Source: an uncultured Lachnospiraceae bacterium (GTDB lineage Bacteria; Bacillota; Clostridia; Lachnospirales; Lachnospiraceae). From it: 34,172 nucleotides of DNA. Below are positions 7,751-16,686 of this stretch, in pieces. Position 1 is the stretch's first letter; every line of letters starts with the position of its first letter. The stretch is taken from contig CANQSK010000013.1 in assembly GCA_947626475.1 (NCBI GenBank), positions 1 to 34,172 on the forward strand, in the 5' to 3' direction. Below the pieces are notes generated by a model. It saw only the letters and a list, made by a program, of their open reading frames with translations, searched no databases and was not told where the DNA came from. A program made the position numbers and the translations under genes.

Positions 7751-8119
7751 ATGGAAATCTATAAGTTGGGAGAGATGGAGGAGCGGTTCGCGGAGCTGAT
7801 CTGGGAACACGCGCCGGTGCGGTCGGGGGAGCTGGTCAGGCTCTGTGAGAAAGCATTTTCCTGGAAACGGACGACTACCTACACGATGCTGAAGCGGCTC
7901 TGCGACCGGGGACTGTTCGCCAATGAAAACGGCACGGTGACGGCCCTTATGAGCCGGGAGGATTTTAGGAGCGCCCGGGGAGAGCAGTTTATCAGGGAAA
8001 ATTTTGAGGATTCCCTGCCCTTATTCGTGGCGGCCTTCGCGCGAAAGAGGAGGCTTCGGGAGGAGGAAGTCCGGATGCTGAAAGAGCTGATTGACGCTTA
8101 TGAGGAGGAAAAACCGTGA
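7751..8119 (+). CDS. BlaI/MecI/CopY family transcriptional repressor
   Basis: A 122-residue winged-helix repressor of the BlaI/MecI/CopY (penicillinase repressor) family. The LGEMEERFAELIWEHAPVRSGELV segment and the recognition region WKRTTTYTMLKRLCDRGLF correspond to the family's W/RTTVxTxLxRLxxKG motif; the C-terminal helix would dimerise. It is followed without a gap by the M56 protease gene, the classical repressor-protease pair in which signalling leads to repressor cleavage. The double operator just upstream indicates autoregulation. No beta-lactamase or PBP gene is adjacent, so the inducing signal is unknown. Confidence 0.92.
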   Translation: MEIYKLGEMEERFAELIWEHAPVRSGELVRLCEKAFSWKRTTTYTMLKRLCDRGLFANENGTVTALMSREDFRSARGEQFIRENFEDSLPLFVAAFARKRRLREEEVRMLKELIDAYEEEKP

Positions 8120-10125
8120 TGCAGACTCATCTGTTTATCCGGATATTGAATATGAGCCTGACGTCTGTATTGATGATCCTGGCCGTTCTGGCGCTGCGGC
8201 TGCTGCTGAGGAGGGCTCCCCGGATCTTTGTCTATGCCTTATGGGCCGTAGTGCTGTTCCGTCTGCTCTGTCCCGTATCTTTTGAGAGCAGTTTTTCTCT
8301 GTTGAGCGTGCTGCGCGCGCCGACAACAGAGGGCGGTTCCGTGGAATATATTTCGCAGGAGTTTGAAAATATGATGTCCTGGATGGAGAGCATTCCCGAG
8401 GACGTGACGGGACAGGATATGATGGATTCCGGCCGGGGTGCGAAAGGCGCCGGAAGTGAAGGGGCAGCCGGGGGAGTCCCCGGAAACGGATTCTTGGCCC
8501 GGAAAACCTGGCAGGCGTTTTTGCATGTGGGAGGCCGTGTCTGGATGCTGGGAGTCCTTGCCATGCTGTTTTGCGGTGCAGTTTCCTATGGACGGCTTTG
8601 CCGCAGGCTGCGCGGGGCCGGAGAAGCCGGTTTGGGAGAGCGCGGGAGGATACGTATCCGCTGCAGCGGCACGGTGTCCACGCCCTTTGTGCTGGGATTT
8701 CTGCGGCCCTGCATTTATCTGCCGAAGGATCTGCCTGAAAAGGATCTGGAGTATATCCTGCTCCATGAGCGCATCCATATCCGCAGGGGAGATCCCCTGA
8801 CCAGGGCGGCGGCCTATCTGGCCCTCTGCCTGCACTGGTTTAATCCGTTTGTGTGGCTGGCCTTTTTCTTAAGCGGGCGGGACATGGAGATGTCCTGTGA
8901 CGAAGCTGTGATTGACCGGATCGGAAACGAGGGAAAAAAGGATTATTCCGCATCCCTGCTGTCGCTGGCCACGGGGAAGCAGATTACGGCGGGGATTCCA
9001 CTGGCCTTTGGGGAGGGAGAGCCAGGCGTCAGGATCAAAAACGTACTGCGCTACAAAAGGCCCGCCTTTGCTCTGGCTGCTGCGGCCCTCGCGGTCTGTG
9101 TGCTGGCTGCCGTCTTTTTGCTGGGAAATCCCGGAAAGCAGGAAAAGAAAGAGATGGAGACTCCGGAGGCCGAAACAGTGGAGCCTTATATAGAAATGGA
9201 TTTTACAAGTATGGAGGAAGGTGCGGCCGGTCAGGTGCCGGACGGAACTTACTGGGTATATCCCCGTTCCATCAGCCGCAGCGCGCGCTGCTTCGACCGT
9301 TATGTGACAGATGTATCCTCTGATGATCAGGACAAGACCGTGCTGGTTCCCGCATTCTCCGATGACTGCGCATTCCTGGTGAACCGTGAGATGGACAGTG
9401 TCCGCTTTGAGGAGATTAGCTTTGAGGAATTTGCCGATCTGATCACGGACGCCTGCGAACGAACGGATGTGTCCGTACTCTGTACCTTTCAGGACAATCT
9501 GATTGTGGAGGCGCGGCTTATGAGCGCCTGTATCAGCGAAGGGATTTCCTATATTGCCCTGACAGCGGAGACTTCGTGGTTTGAAGATATATGTGAAAAT
9601 GAGGGCAGGACAATGGACGAAATGCTGGAAGAGTATTATGAGCTTGCGCGGACGGAGGAGGCGGATGTCTCTGACGCGCCGGGCCCGGAGCGGATTGAGA
9701 TTTATCTGGGCAATATCGGAGACGGAGACAGCGGCATGATACTCATTTATGATGCGGACGGAAATCTGCTGCATACAGAGTCCGCCCATAGCGCCAGAGC
9801 CGGCTGGGTCAATTTCTATGAGGGAGAATTGGACGGAACGCCCTTCCTGCTGAGTGTGCATATCGAAGACCGGGACAATTTCGGGGAATACTGGTATCAG
9901 GTGTACCGCCTGGGGGAGACCGGAACGCCCCGGCAGATTGCAGGCTCGGATTTCCAGTGGAGAAGCAGTATCCTCTACGATGACGGCCTGTTCCGTGAAT
10001 GGGCGGACAAGCTGGAACATTATCTGGCGAACAGCCATCTTCTCCTCAGCTCTCAGGAGGGCGAGCTGCGCACGGAGGCCGTGTCCGAGGCGGACAAGTA
10101 CAATTACGGGACACTGCACAGGTGA
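8119..10125 (+). CDS. M56 family (BlaR1/MecR1-like) membrane metallopeptidase
   Basis: A 668-residue membrane zinc protease. N-terminal membrane helices are followed by a cytosolic zincin domain with HERIH (216-220) and a probable third ligand in DMEMSCDEAV (E257), then a membrane helix around 317-337 and an outer domain of about 330 residues. In BlaR1 the outer domain is a penicillin-binding sensor with an SxxK nucleophile; here I see no such fold signature, and the domain is acidic, so the ligand is unlikely to be a beta-lactam. The ATG at 8119 overlaps the repressor stop by one base; a GTG one codon earlier is also possible. Confidence 0.9.
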   Translation: MQTHLFIRILNMSLTSVLMILAVLALRLLLRRAPRIFVYALWAVVLFRLLCPVSFESSFSLLSVLRAPTTEGGSVEYISQEFENMMSWMESIPEDVTGQDMMDSGRGAKGAGSEGAAGGVPGNGFLARKTWQAFLHVGGRVWMLGVLAMLFCGAVSYGRLCRRLRGAGEAGLGERGRIRIRCSGTVSTPFVLGFLRPCIYLPKDLPEKDLEYILLHERIHIRRGDPLTRAAAYLALCLHWFNPFVWLAFFLSGRDMEMSCDEAVIDRIGNEGKKDYSASLLSLATGKQITAGIPLAFGEGEPGVRIKNVLRYKRPAFALAAAALAVCVLAAVFLLGNPGKQEKKEMETPEAETVEPYIEMDFTSMEEGAAGQVPDGTYWVYPRSISRSARCFDRYVTDVSSDDQDKTVLVPAFSDDCAFLVNREMDSVRFEEISFEEFADLITDACERTDVSVLCTFQDNLIVEARLMSACISEGISYIALTAETSWFEDICENEGRTMDEMLEEYYELARTEEADVSDAPGPERIEIYLGNIGDGDSGMILIYDADGNLLHTESAHSARAGWVNFYEGELDGTPFLLSVHIEDRDNFGEYWYQVYRLGETGTPRQIAGSDFQWRSSILYDDGLFREWADKLEHYLANSHLLLSSQEGELRTEAVSEADKYNYGTLHR

Positions 10126-10252
10126 TATGTTTTAAGGATGCGTTTTATGGGATGTGCTTCGGCAGGGATTAGTTTCTTCAGCCGTCGCGGGCAGGCGGCT
10201 CTTCAGGGCTTTTCTCGGATTCGCTGCTGCCAGCTTTTTGGGCATAAAAAAA

Positions 10253-10324
10253 CGTGTCTGAGAGGAATCGAACCTCCGCACGTGGCTCCGGAGGCCACTG
10301 CTCTATCCACTGAGCTACAGACAC
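10253..10324 (-). tRNA. tRNA-Arg (anticodon CCG)
   Basis: The reverse complement folds as a canonical tRNA: acceptor GTGTCTG/CAGACAC, D arm TAGCTCAGTGGATAGAGC, anticodon stem GTGGC/GCCAC with loop CTCCGGA (anticodon CCG, reading CGG), and a T loop TTCGATT. The discriminator is G, and CCA is not encoded. A T run follows directly as a terminator. Confidence 0.95.
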
Positions 10325-10334
10325 ATCATTTAGT

Positions 10335-10363
10335 ATAATACTACATTCTTGGAAATGGTGCAA
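10335..10363 (-). promoter_or_regulatory. Promoter of tRNA-Arg
   Basis: On the minus strand TTGCAC (10363-10358) and TATTAT (10340-10335) are separated by 17 bp, with the -10 ending 10 bp before the tRNA 5' end. Confidence 0.7.
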
Positions 10364-10376
10364 GCAAAATTTTGAT

Positions 10377-10416
10377 AAGAGTCAAAATTTTCTTTCGGAA
10401 ATGGAGACTCTTTTTT
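10377..10416 (+). terminator. Putative terminator between tRNA-Arg and the next plus-strand gene
   Basis: AAGAGTC (10377-10383) pairs with GACTCTT (10406-10412) and is followed by a run of T. It would stop transcripts coming through from the M56 operon before the next promoter. Confidence 0.5.
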
Positions 10417-10418
10417 CA

Positions 10419-10447
10419 TTGCTTTTTAGGTGGGATTTTGCTAGAAT
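10419..10447 (+). promoter_or_regulatory. Promoter of the 10.5-kb operon
   Basis: TTGCTT (10419-10424), a 17-bp spacer and TAGAAT (10442-10447) lie about 60 bp before the hypothetical gene that opens the queA-rluB-ligA-metA run. Confidence 0.6.
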
Positions 10448-10507
10448 AGAGCAAGGCTTGTTTTGAAGAGACGGAGGCTGCCGGGAAGGCAGTCTCGGGA
10501 GGGTGTT

Positions 10508-11380
10508 ATGTTTAAGAAGAAAAAAACGGGAAAATCTTTTCTCGACAGCGATATCATGCATTATCTGCGGTTTGCGGCGATCCCTGTGATCGCGGTGATC
10601 CTGATTGCCGTAATCATCCGGTCGGATTCCGGAAAAGGCCGGGAAGAGTCCCAGGCGCAGACTGAGGGGCAGCAGGCGGAAGCGGTGACAGAATCAGCGG
10701 GCGGAACTGTATCGGAAGAAATGGAAATACAGGATGAGAGCGGAACAGAGGAGGGCGAAAGCCTGCCGCTGGATGATGCGGAACCGGATGATGCGGTGCA
10801 GGAGGAGACGGAGTCAGAGACCGTCGCCTCAGAGCCGGAGACGGTTAGTTATGAGGATATAGACATTTCTCAGCTGACTCTTAAGCAGGATGAGGTGCCG
10901 GAGCTGTCGGCGCTGGTGCGGACCTATTGTCAGGCCAGAGAAGAGCAGGACGTGGAGCTGCTGGCCAGGCTGTACGGAATCAGCGGGCTGTCGGAGGATG
11001 AGATAGCGGAGGAGCGTGAGAAACTGGAACTGGTTCACGCCAGCATCCGCAGTTATGAGAATATTACCTGCTATTCCATCGAGGGCCCGGAACCGGATTC
11101 CTATGTGATATTCCCTTATTTTGAACTGAATTACCGGGAAGCGGAGGTAAACATGCCTCAGCTGACGTGGGCCTATGTTACGAAAATAGAGGACGGCAGC
11201 TACATTATGACTCAGGAGATCAGCCAGCCGGTGGCGGAGTATATCGCGAGGATCGGCGAGCTGGAAGAGGTAAAGGCGCTGAGAAATCAGGTGGAGGAGG
11301 CCAGAGCCGCGGCAATCGAGGCTGACGGGAAACTGAAAAGTATTTACGGCGGAGAAGAGTCGGAGGTTGTGATTTCATGA
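10508..11380 (+). CDS. Membrane-anchored hypothetical protein with acidic linker
   Basis: I do not recognise a family with certainty. The 290-residue product has a lysine-rich N-terminus (FKKKKTGK), one membrane helix (about residues 22-38, [15 protein letters not shown]), a long acidic Glu/Ser/Thr-rich linker, then a folded domain of about 170 residues starting near [15 protein letters not shown] and a C-terminal coiled-coil-like helix. Topology is probably N-in with the domain outside. The ATG at 10508 has GGGAGGG upstream; an earlier TTG/ATG frame at 10463 has no such site. The stop overlaps the queA start (ATGA), so it is cotranscribed with housekeeping genes. Confidence 0.8.
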   Translation: MFKKKKTGKSFLDSDIMHYLRFAAIPVIAVILIAVIIRSDSGKGREESQAQTEGQQAEAVTESAGGTVSEEMEIQDESGTEEGESLPLDDAEPDDAVQEETESETVASEPETVSYEDIDISQLTLKQDEVPELSALVRTYCQAREEQDVELLARLYGISGLSEDEIAEEREKLELVHASIRSYENITCYSIEGPEPDSYVIFPYFELNYREAEVNMPQLTWAYVTKIEDGSYIMTQEISQPVAEYIARIGELEEVKALRNQVEEARAAAIEADGKLKSIYGGEESEVVIS

Positions 11381-12423
11381 ATGTGTCGGATTTTTATTTT
11401 GACCTGCCGAAGGAACTGATTGCCCAGGACCCGCTGGAGGACCGCTCTTCCTCCAGGCTGCTGGTGCTGGATAAGACGACCGGCGCCATAGAACACAGAG
11501 GGTTTCGGGACGTGGTTTCCTATCTTCGCGCGGGAGATTGTCTGGTGATCAATGACACCAAGGTGATTCCTGCCCGGCTGCTGGGTGTAAAGGAAGATAC
11601 CCGGGCCAAAATTGAGGTGCTTCTTCTGAAGCGGAAACAGGACGATGTGTGGGAAACGCTGGTAAAACCGGGCAAAAAGGCAAGGCCAGGCACCGTGATT
11701 TCCTTCGGTGACGGTCTTTTGACCGGCCGGGTACTGGATGTGGTGGAGGAAGGAAACCGGCTGATCCAGTTTTCCTATGACGGCATTTTTGAGGAAATTC
11801 TGGACCGCCTGGGGCAGATGCCCCTGCCTCCTTATATCACGCACCAGCTGAAGGACAAAAACCGCTATCAGACCGTTTACGCGAAGCATGAGGGTTCGGC
11901 GGCGGCGCCTACGGCGGGACTCCATTTTACGGAGGAACTTCTGGCTCAGATTGAGCAGATGGGTGTGAAGATCGCCAGAGTGACCCTGCATGTGGGTCTG
12001 GGAACCTTCCGTCCGGTGAAGGTGGAAAATGTTCTGGAACACCACATGCACTCTGAGTTTTACAGAATAGACGGGGAAGAGGCCCGGAAAATCAACGAGA
12101 CGAAGGAGGACGGCGGAAGAGTGATCTGCGTGGGAACCACCAGCTGCCGCACTATCGAGTCGGCGGCGGACGAGGACGGCCGCGTTCAGCCGGGCAGCGG
12201 ATGGACGGAGATTTTTATTTATCCGGGATACCGTTTCAAGGTGCTGGACGGCCTGATCACCAATTTTCATCTTCCTGAATCTACCCTGGTCATGCTGGTG
12301 TCGGCGCTGGCCGGCAGGGAGCATGTGCTGAACGCTTATCAGGAGGCGATCAGGGAACGATACCGCTTTTTTTCATTTGGAGACGCCATGCTGATCCTGG
12401 ACGGGACCGGCGGCAATGGCTGA
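11377..12423 (+). CDS. queA: S-adenosylmethionine:tRNA ribosyltransferase-isomerase
   Basis: QueA transfers and isomerises the ribosyl part of SAM onto 7-aminomethyl-deazaguanine in tRNA, giving epoxyqueuosine at position 34. The 348-residue product has the usual length and the expected blocks: [13 protein letters not shown] at the N-terminus, [39 protein letters not shown], and the C-terminal [10 protein letters not shown] and [16 protein letters not shown]. It is translationally coupled to the preceding gene through a 4-bp overlap. Confidence 0.97.
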   Translation: MNVSDFYFDLPKELIAQDPLEDRSSSRLLVLDKTTGAIEHRGFRDVVSYLRAGDCLVINDTKVIPARLLGVKEDTRAKIEVLLLKRKQDDVWETLVKPGKKARPGTVISFGDGLLTGRVLDVVEEGNRLIQFSYDGIFEEILDRLGQMPLPPYITHQLKDKNRYQTVYAKHEGSAAAPTAGLHFTEELLAQIEQMGVKIARVTLHVGLGTFRPVKVENVLEHHMHSEFYRIDGEEARKINETKEDGGRVICVGTTSCRTIESAADEDGRVQPGSGWTEIFIYPGYRFKVLDGLITNFHLPESTLVMLVSALAGREHVLNAYQEAIRERYRFFSFGDAMLILDGTGGNG

Positions 12424-12438
12424 CAGAGGAGAGACTGA

Positions 12439-13173
12439 TTGGAAGAGATTCGGCTGAACAAATATTTAAGTGAAATGGGAGTTTGTTCCCGCAGGGAGGC
12501 GGACCGGCTGATCGAGGCAGGCAAGGTGCTGATAGACGGTCGGACGGCCGGATTAGGCGACAAAGTGACCGAGGGGCAGCAGGTACTCTGCGACGGGAAA
12601 CCGGTGGGGAAGGCGGCGGCAAAGCCGAAGCCGGTGCTTCTGGCGGTGAACAAGCCCAGAGGCGTGGTCTGCACCACATCCGCCAAGGACCGGGCGCCCA
12701 ACATTGTGGAGCTGGTCCGCTATCCGGAACGGATCTATCCGGTCGGAAGGCTGGACAAGGATTCAGAGGGATTGATCTTCATGACCAATCAGGGAGATCT
12801 GGTCAACCGCCTGATGCGCGGCAGCGCAGGTCATGAGAAAGAGTACCTGGTAACGGTAGATAAGCCTGTGACTGCCGGTTTCCTGAAAAGCATGGAGGGA
12901 GGCCTGTGGCTGGAGGAGCTGCAGGTGCGGACAAAACCCTGCAGGGCCTGGGCCACGGGAAAGAGGGAGTTTCATATTGTGCTGACCCAGGGCCTGAACC
13001 GTCAGATCCGCAGAATGTGCGAGGCGCTGGGGTTTCATGTCCGGTCCCTGCGCCGTGTGCGTATTATGAACATCTGTCTGGGCAATTTAAAAGAGGGAAC
13101 CTTTCGGAAAGTAACCCGGGAAGAGTATGAGGAGCTGACTGCTCAGCTGGATAAGGACGGAAAGGACTCATAG
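12439..13173 (+). CDS. rluB: Pseudouridine synthase, RsuA/RluB family
   Basis: A 244-residue rRNA pseudouridine synthase of the RsuA/RluB/E/F group. An N-terminal S4 RNA-binding domain (IRLNKYLSEMGVCSRREADRLI) is followed by the catalytic domain with GRLDKDSEGL, catalytic aspartate D106, and the LTQGLNRQIRRMCEALG block typical of large-subunit rRNA enzymes. Among paralogues RluB (23S rRNA) is the best guess for a Firmicute; RluF or RsuA cannot be excluded. The start is a TTG at 12439 after AGAGGAGAG, which precedes the conserved S4 motif by three residues. Confidence 0.88.
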   Translation: MEEIRLNKYLSEMGVCSRREADRLIEAGKVLIDGRTAGLGDKVTEGQQVLCDGKPVGKAAAKPKPVLLAVNKPRGVVCTTSAKDRAPNIVELVRYPERIYPVGRLDKDSEGLIFMTNQGDLVNRLMRGSAGHEKEYLVTVDKPVTAGFLKSMEGGLWLEELQVRTKPCRAWATGKREFHIVLTQGLNRQIRRMCEALGFHVRSLRRVRIMNICLGNLKEGTFRKVTREEYEELTAQLDKDGKDS

Positions 13174-13199
13174 AAGGATTTTGCGGGAGAGGTCATATC

Positions 13200-15173
13200 A
13201 TGCAGGACAGAATTTCGAGAATGAGGGAACTGATCGCCCAGCTTTCCCAAGCTTCCAGAGCCTATTATCAGGAAAGCCGGGAGATTATGAGCAATTATGA
13301 ATATGATAGGCTTTACGATGAACTGACGGCCCTGGAGGCGGAGACCGGCACGGTGCTGGCCGGAAGCCCTACCCAGAAGGTAGGATACGAGGTGCTGAGC
13401 GAGCTCCCGAAGGAGGCGCACCCGTCTCCCATGCTGTCTTTGGACAAAACGAAAGAAGTGCCGGCGCTCTGCCAGTGGCTGGGGCAGCAGGAGGGCCTTC
13501 TCTCCTGGAAACTGGACGGTTTGACCGTAGTGCTGACTTACGAGGACGGACGGCTGGCAAAGGCGGTGACCCGCGGCAACGGCGAGGTAGGCGAAGTGAT
13601 CACGCCCAACGCCAGGACCTTTGTGAACATTCCTCTGCAGATTGCCTTCAGGGGCAGGCTGGTGCTGCGGGGAGAGGCGGTTATCCGTTATTCGGATTTT
13701 GAGAAGATTAATGATGAGATAGAGGATGTGGACGCCAAATATAAAAATCCCCGTAACCTGTGTTCCGGCTCCGTCCGGCAGCTGGATAGCCAGGTTACAG
13801 CGGAACGCCGCGTAAATTGCCTGATTTTTGCCCTGGTTTCCGCGGAAAACATGGATTTTCACAATTCCCGGACAGAGCAGTTTGCATGGCTGAAGGAGCA
13901 GGGGTTCGAGGTGGTGGAACATAGACAGGTTACAGCGGAGAGCCTGCCGGAGGCGGTGGAATATTTTGCGGAGCATATTCAGACCTATGACATTCCGTCA
14001 GACGGCCTGGTGCTTACGTTTGAAGACGTTGCCTACGGGGAGTCTCTGGGGCGCACTGCCAAATTCCCCCGCAATTCCATTGCCTTCAAATGGAAGGACG
14101 AGATTGCCCGGACGACGCTGTCCTATATTGAGTGGAGTCCGTCCCGGACCGGTCTTATCAATCCGGTGGCGGTTTTTGAGCCGGTAGAGCTGGAGGGGAC
14201 CACGGTCAGCCGGGCCAGCGTCCACAATATCAGTATTATGGAGGGGCTGGAGCTGGGGGCCGGCGATACCATTACAGTTTATAAGGCCAACATGATAATT
14301 CCTCAGATCGCGGACAATCTGACCAGAAGCGGCGTCAGGGACATTCCGAAAATCTGTCCGGTCTGCGGAGGAGACACGGCGATTCAGCAGATCAATGACG
14401 TGAAGGCCCTGTACTGTACCAATCCGGACTGCCAGGCAAAGAAGATCAAAAGCTTTACCCTGCTGGTCAGCCGGGACGCGCTGAACATTGACGGCTTTTC
14501 CGAGGCTACGCTGGAGAAGTTTATCGGAGCGGGCTTTATTCATGAGTACGCGGATATTTTCCGGCTGGAACGTCACAGGGATGCTATTGTGGAGATGGAA
14601 GGATTCGGGCAGAAATCCTACGACAACCTGATCCAGGCGGTGGAAGCTGCCAGGCACACGACGCTGGTGCGGGTGATTTATGGACTTGGAGTGGCGGGAA
14701 TCGGACTTGCCAATGCCAAGGTTCTGTGCCGGCAGTTTGGATATGATTTTGAGAAAATGCGCCGGGCCTCCGCGGAGGAGCTGATGGAGGCGGACGGTAT
14801 CGGCGGAGTGCTGGCGGACGCCTGGTGCAGTTACTTTGCGTCTGAGAAGAACAATGCGGCGGTGGATCACCTGATGGAGCAGCTGGAGCTGGAGGAAACG
14901 CCGGAAAGCGGAGGGGAGGGGGCGGTTCAGCCCCTTGCCGGGATGACATTTGTGATCACAGGTTCCGTAAATCACTTTTCCAACCGGAAGGAACTGCAGG
15001 AGCTGATTGAATCCAAAGGCGGCAAGGCCACCGGTTCGGTCACGGCCAGGACCACATATCTGATCAATAATGATGTAAATTCCGCGTCATCCAAAAACAG
15101 AAAGGCGCGGGAGCTGGGAATCCCGATCCTGTCAGAGGAAGATTTTTTGAAGCTGCTGAACGGCGGCCAATAA
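13200..15173 (+). CDS. ligA: NAD-dependent DNA ligase LigA, divergent type
   Basis: LigA seals nicks in replication and repair using NAD. The 657-residue product has the Ia domain (YYQES...NYEYDRLYDEL), the adenylation motif KLDG with K104, an OB fold, a four-cysteine zinc finger (CPVC...CTNPDC), helix-hairpin-helix repeats and a C-terminal BRCT domain (MTFVITGSVNHFSNRKEL). Several motifs differ from the textbook sequence: TRGNGEVGEVIT replaces TRGDGxxGEDVT (N127, V133), NPRNLCSGS replaces NPRNAAAGS and AFKW replaces AYKF. From memory, related Lachnospiraceae ligases share these changes, so it is probably functional. Whether it is the only ligase cannot be seen here. Confidence 0.95.
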   Translation: MQDRISRMRELIAQLSQASRAYYQESREIMSNYEYDRLYDELTALEAETGTVLAGSPTQKVGYEVLSELPKEAHPSPMLSLDKTKEVPALCQWLGQQEGLLSWKLDGLTVVLTYEDGRLAKAVTRGNGEVGEVITPNARTFVNIPLQIAFRGRLVLRGEAVIRYSDFEKINDEIEDVDAKYKNPRNLCSGSVRQLDSQVTAERRVNCLIFALVSAENMDFHNSRTEQFAWLKEQGFEVVEHRQVTAESLPEAVEYFAEHIQTYDIPSDGLVLTFEDVAYGESLGRTAKFPRNSIAFKWKDEIARTTLSYIEWSPSRTGLINPVAVFEPVELEGTTVSRASVHNISIMEGLELGAGDTITVYKANMIIPQIADNLTRSGVRDIPKICPVCGGDTAIQQINDVKALYCTNPDCQAKKIKSFTLLVSRDALNIDGFSEATLEKFIGAGFIHEYADIFRLERHRDAIVEMEGFGQKSYDNLIQAVEAARHTTLVRVIYGLGVAGIGLANAKVLCRQFGYDFEKMRRASAEELMEADGIGGVLADAWCSYFASEKNNAAVDHLMEQLELEETPESGGEGAVQPLAGMTFVITGSVNHFSNRKELQELIESKGGKATGSVTARTTYLINNDVNSASSKNRKARELGIPILSEEDFLKLLNGGQ

Positions 15174-15197
15174 ACGGCAGCAAGGAGGAATAAGACA

Positions 15198-16124
15198 ATG
15201 CCTGTCAAGATACAAAAGGATCTGCCTGCCAGGGCGATTCTGGAATCGGAAAATATTTTTGTTATGGATGAGGAACGGGCGATGAGTCAGGACATCCGTC
15301 CGCTGGAAATTCTGATCCTGAACCTGATGCCGGTGAAGGAAGAGACGGAGCTGCAGCTTCTGCGCTCTTTTTCCAACACACCTCTTCAGATCAACTGTAC
15401 CTTCATGATGCTGGCTTCCCACGTGTCCAAGAACACATCCGCCAGCCATATGGAACAGTTTTACCGGACTTTTCGGGAGATACGCAGAAAACGGTACGAC
15501 GGCATGATCATCACCGGAGCGCCGGTGGAGATGCTAGAGTACGAGGAGGTCAATTACTGGCAGGAGCTGACAGAGATCATGGAATGGAGCCGGAGTCATG
15601 TGACCTCCACCCTTCATCTCTGCTGGGGTGCTCAGGCAGGGCTTTATTACCACTACGGCATACCGAAATACAGGCGCGAGGAAAAACTCAGCGGTATTTA
15701 CCGGCATAAGGTTCTTCATCATAAGATACCGCTTATGAGAAATATGGACGATTACATTATGGCTCCCCATTCCCGCTATACGGAAATCCGGAAGGAGGAT
15801 GTGGAGAAGCATCCGGAGCTGCAGATTCTGGCGGAGTCGAAGGAGGCCGGTATCTTCCTGGTCATGCGTCAGGACGGCAGCCAGATTTTCATCCAGGGGC
15901 ACCCGGAGTATGACCGCATGACGCTGAACAATGAGTATCAGCGTGACATGAGCCGCGGACTGAATCCAAGGATTCCCTGTAATTATTACGAGAATGACGA
16001 TCCCCTGTCCAAGCCGGTGCTCAGCTGGCGGAACATGGCCAACACTCTTTACAGCAACTGGCTGAACTACTACGTGTACCAGGTGACGCCGTATACCCTG
16101 GTGGAGGATCCGGAGAATTCCTAG
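15198..16124 (+). CDS. metA: Homoserine O-acyltransferase, probably acetyl-CoA dependent
   Basis: MetA acylates homoserine in the first committed step of methionine synthesis. The 308-residue product has the catalytic C142 in LHLCWGAQAG and the His/Glu pair in FIQGHPEYDR. Residue 111 is glutamate (TGAPVE). In this family Glu111 goes with acetyl-CoA use and Gly111 with succinyl-CoA use, so despite the common name succinyltransferase this enzyme is expected to make O-acetylhomoserine. It starts 24 bp after ligA with an AAGGAGG site and probably shares its transcript. Confidence 0.96.
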   Translation: MPVKIQKDLPARAILESENIFVMDEERAMSQDIRPLEILILNLMPVKEETELQLLRSFSNTPLQINCTFMMLASHVSKNTSASHMEQFYRTFREIRRKRYDGMIITGAPVEMLEYEEVNYWQELTEIMEWSRSHVTSTLHLCWGAQAGLYYHYGIPKYRREEKLSGIYRHKVLHHKIPLMRNMDDYIMAPHSRYTEIRKEDVEKHPELQILAESKEAGIFLVMRQDGSQIFIQGHPEYDRMTLNNEYQRDMSRGLNPRIPCNYYENDDPLSKPVLSWRNMANTLYSNWLNYYVYQVTPYTLVEDPENS

Positions 16125-16175
16125 CTTTTTGTATGGCTCTGACTGTCTCTGAAAAAGTGAAAAATATGACAAGGA

Positions 16176-16209
16176 AGCGCCGCATCCGGCGCCGGCGCTG
16201 TGTTATAAT
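16176..16209 (+). promoter_or_regulatory. GC-rich dyad and -10 element before the coiled-coil gene
   Basis: AGCGCCG (16176-16182) and CGGCGCT (16193-16199) form a 7-bp dyad immediately before TATAAT (16204-16209). No good -35 is present at normal spacing; the dyad sits where it would be. It may be the metA transcript end, an operator, or both. Confidence 0.35.
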
Positions 16210-16247
16210 CGCTTTGTAAGGATTCGTGATCGGGAGAGACAGAAAGG

Positions 16248-16652
16248 ATGAGAAGTATGTTAGAACAAAAAGACTTGGAAATGATTGCACGGATTGTAAC
16301 AGACGCAGTGGCACCCCTGAGGCAGGATATAGCAGTTCTGCAGAAGGAAGTGGCAGATCTGCGGAACGACATGACAGCGCTGCAGAAAGAAGTGGCGGAT
16401 CTGCAGAGGAAAGTGGCAGATCTGCAGGAGAGAGTGACGGTTCTTGAGAGAGGTATGACGGAACTGAGTTTTATTGTGGAAACAGATATCAATAAGCAGA
16501 TTGCCGTTGTTGCGGAAGGTCACCTGGATTTGGGCCGGAAACTGGACCAGGCGTTGAAGGACAGGACGGAAAGAGAAGGTCAGGAGCTGAGGATAATAAA
16601 ACTGGAGAGAGATGTCCGGCAGCTGAAAAAGAAAGTGGAAGCCATGGCATGA
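16248..16652 (+). CDS. Small coiled-coil protein of unknown function
   Basis: A 134-residue, nearly all-helical protein. Residues from about 31 to 70 form regular heptads (LQKEVADL, LQKEVADLQRKVADLQERV) and a second coiled coil ends the protein (ELRIIKLERDVRQLKKKVEAM). No membrane segment, signal peptide or catalytic motif is seen. The heptads are encoded by recognisable 21-bp DNA repeats. Two ATGs (16248 and 16257) could serve as the start; the ribosome site is weak for both. Similar proteins are often annotated only as hypothetical. It precedes the TIGR04076 gene by 34 bp. Confidence 0.7.
   Translation: MRSMLEQKDLEMIARIVTDAVAPLRQDIAVLQKEVADLRNDMTALQKEVADLQRKVADLQERVTVLERGMTELSFIVETDINKQIAVVAEGHLDLGRKLDQALKDRTEREGQELRIIKLERDVRQLKKKVEAMA
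16338..16442 (+). repeat. Five 21-bp tandem repeats coding for heptads
   Basis: Units begin with CTGCAGAAG, CTGCGGAAC, CTGCAGAAA, CTGCAGAGG and CTGCAGGAG at 16338, 16359, 16380, 16401 and 16422. Each codes for one seven-residue coiled-coil turn, so copy-number change would keep the reading frame. Confidence 0.8.
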
Positions 16653-16686
16653 TGGAATGGGAATCCCTGTGGGTTAGTTAAGGATC

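Noticed and set aside
10463-10507. Earlier start for the anchored hypothetical protein
   Set aside because: It has no ribosome site and lies only about 15 bp after the -10; the ATG at 10508 follows GGGAGGG.
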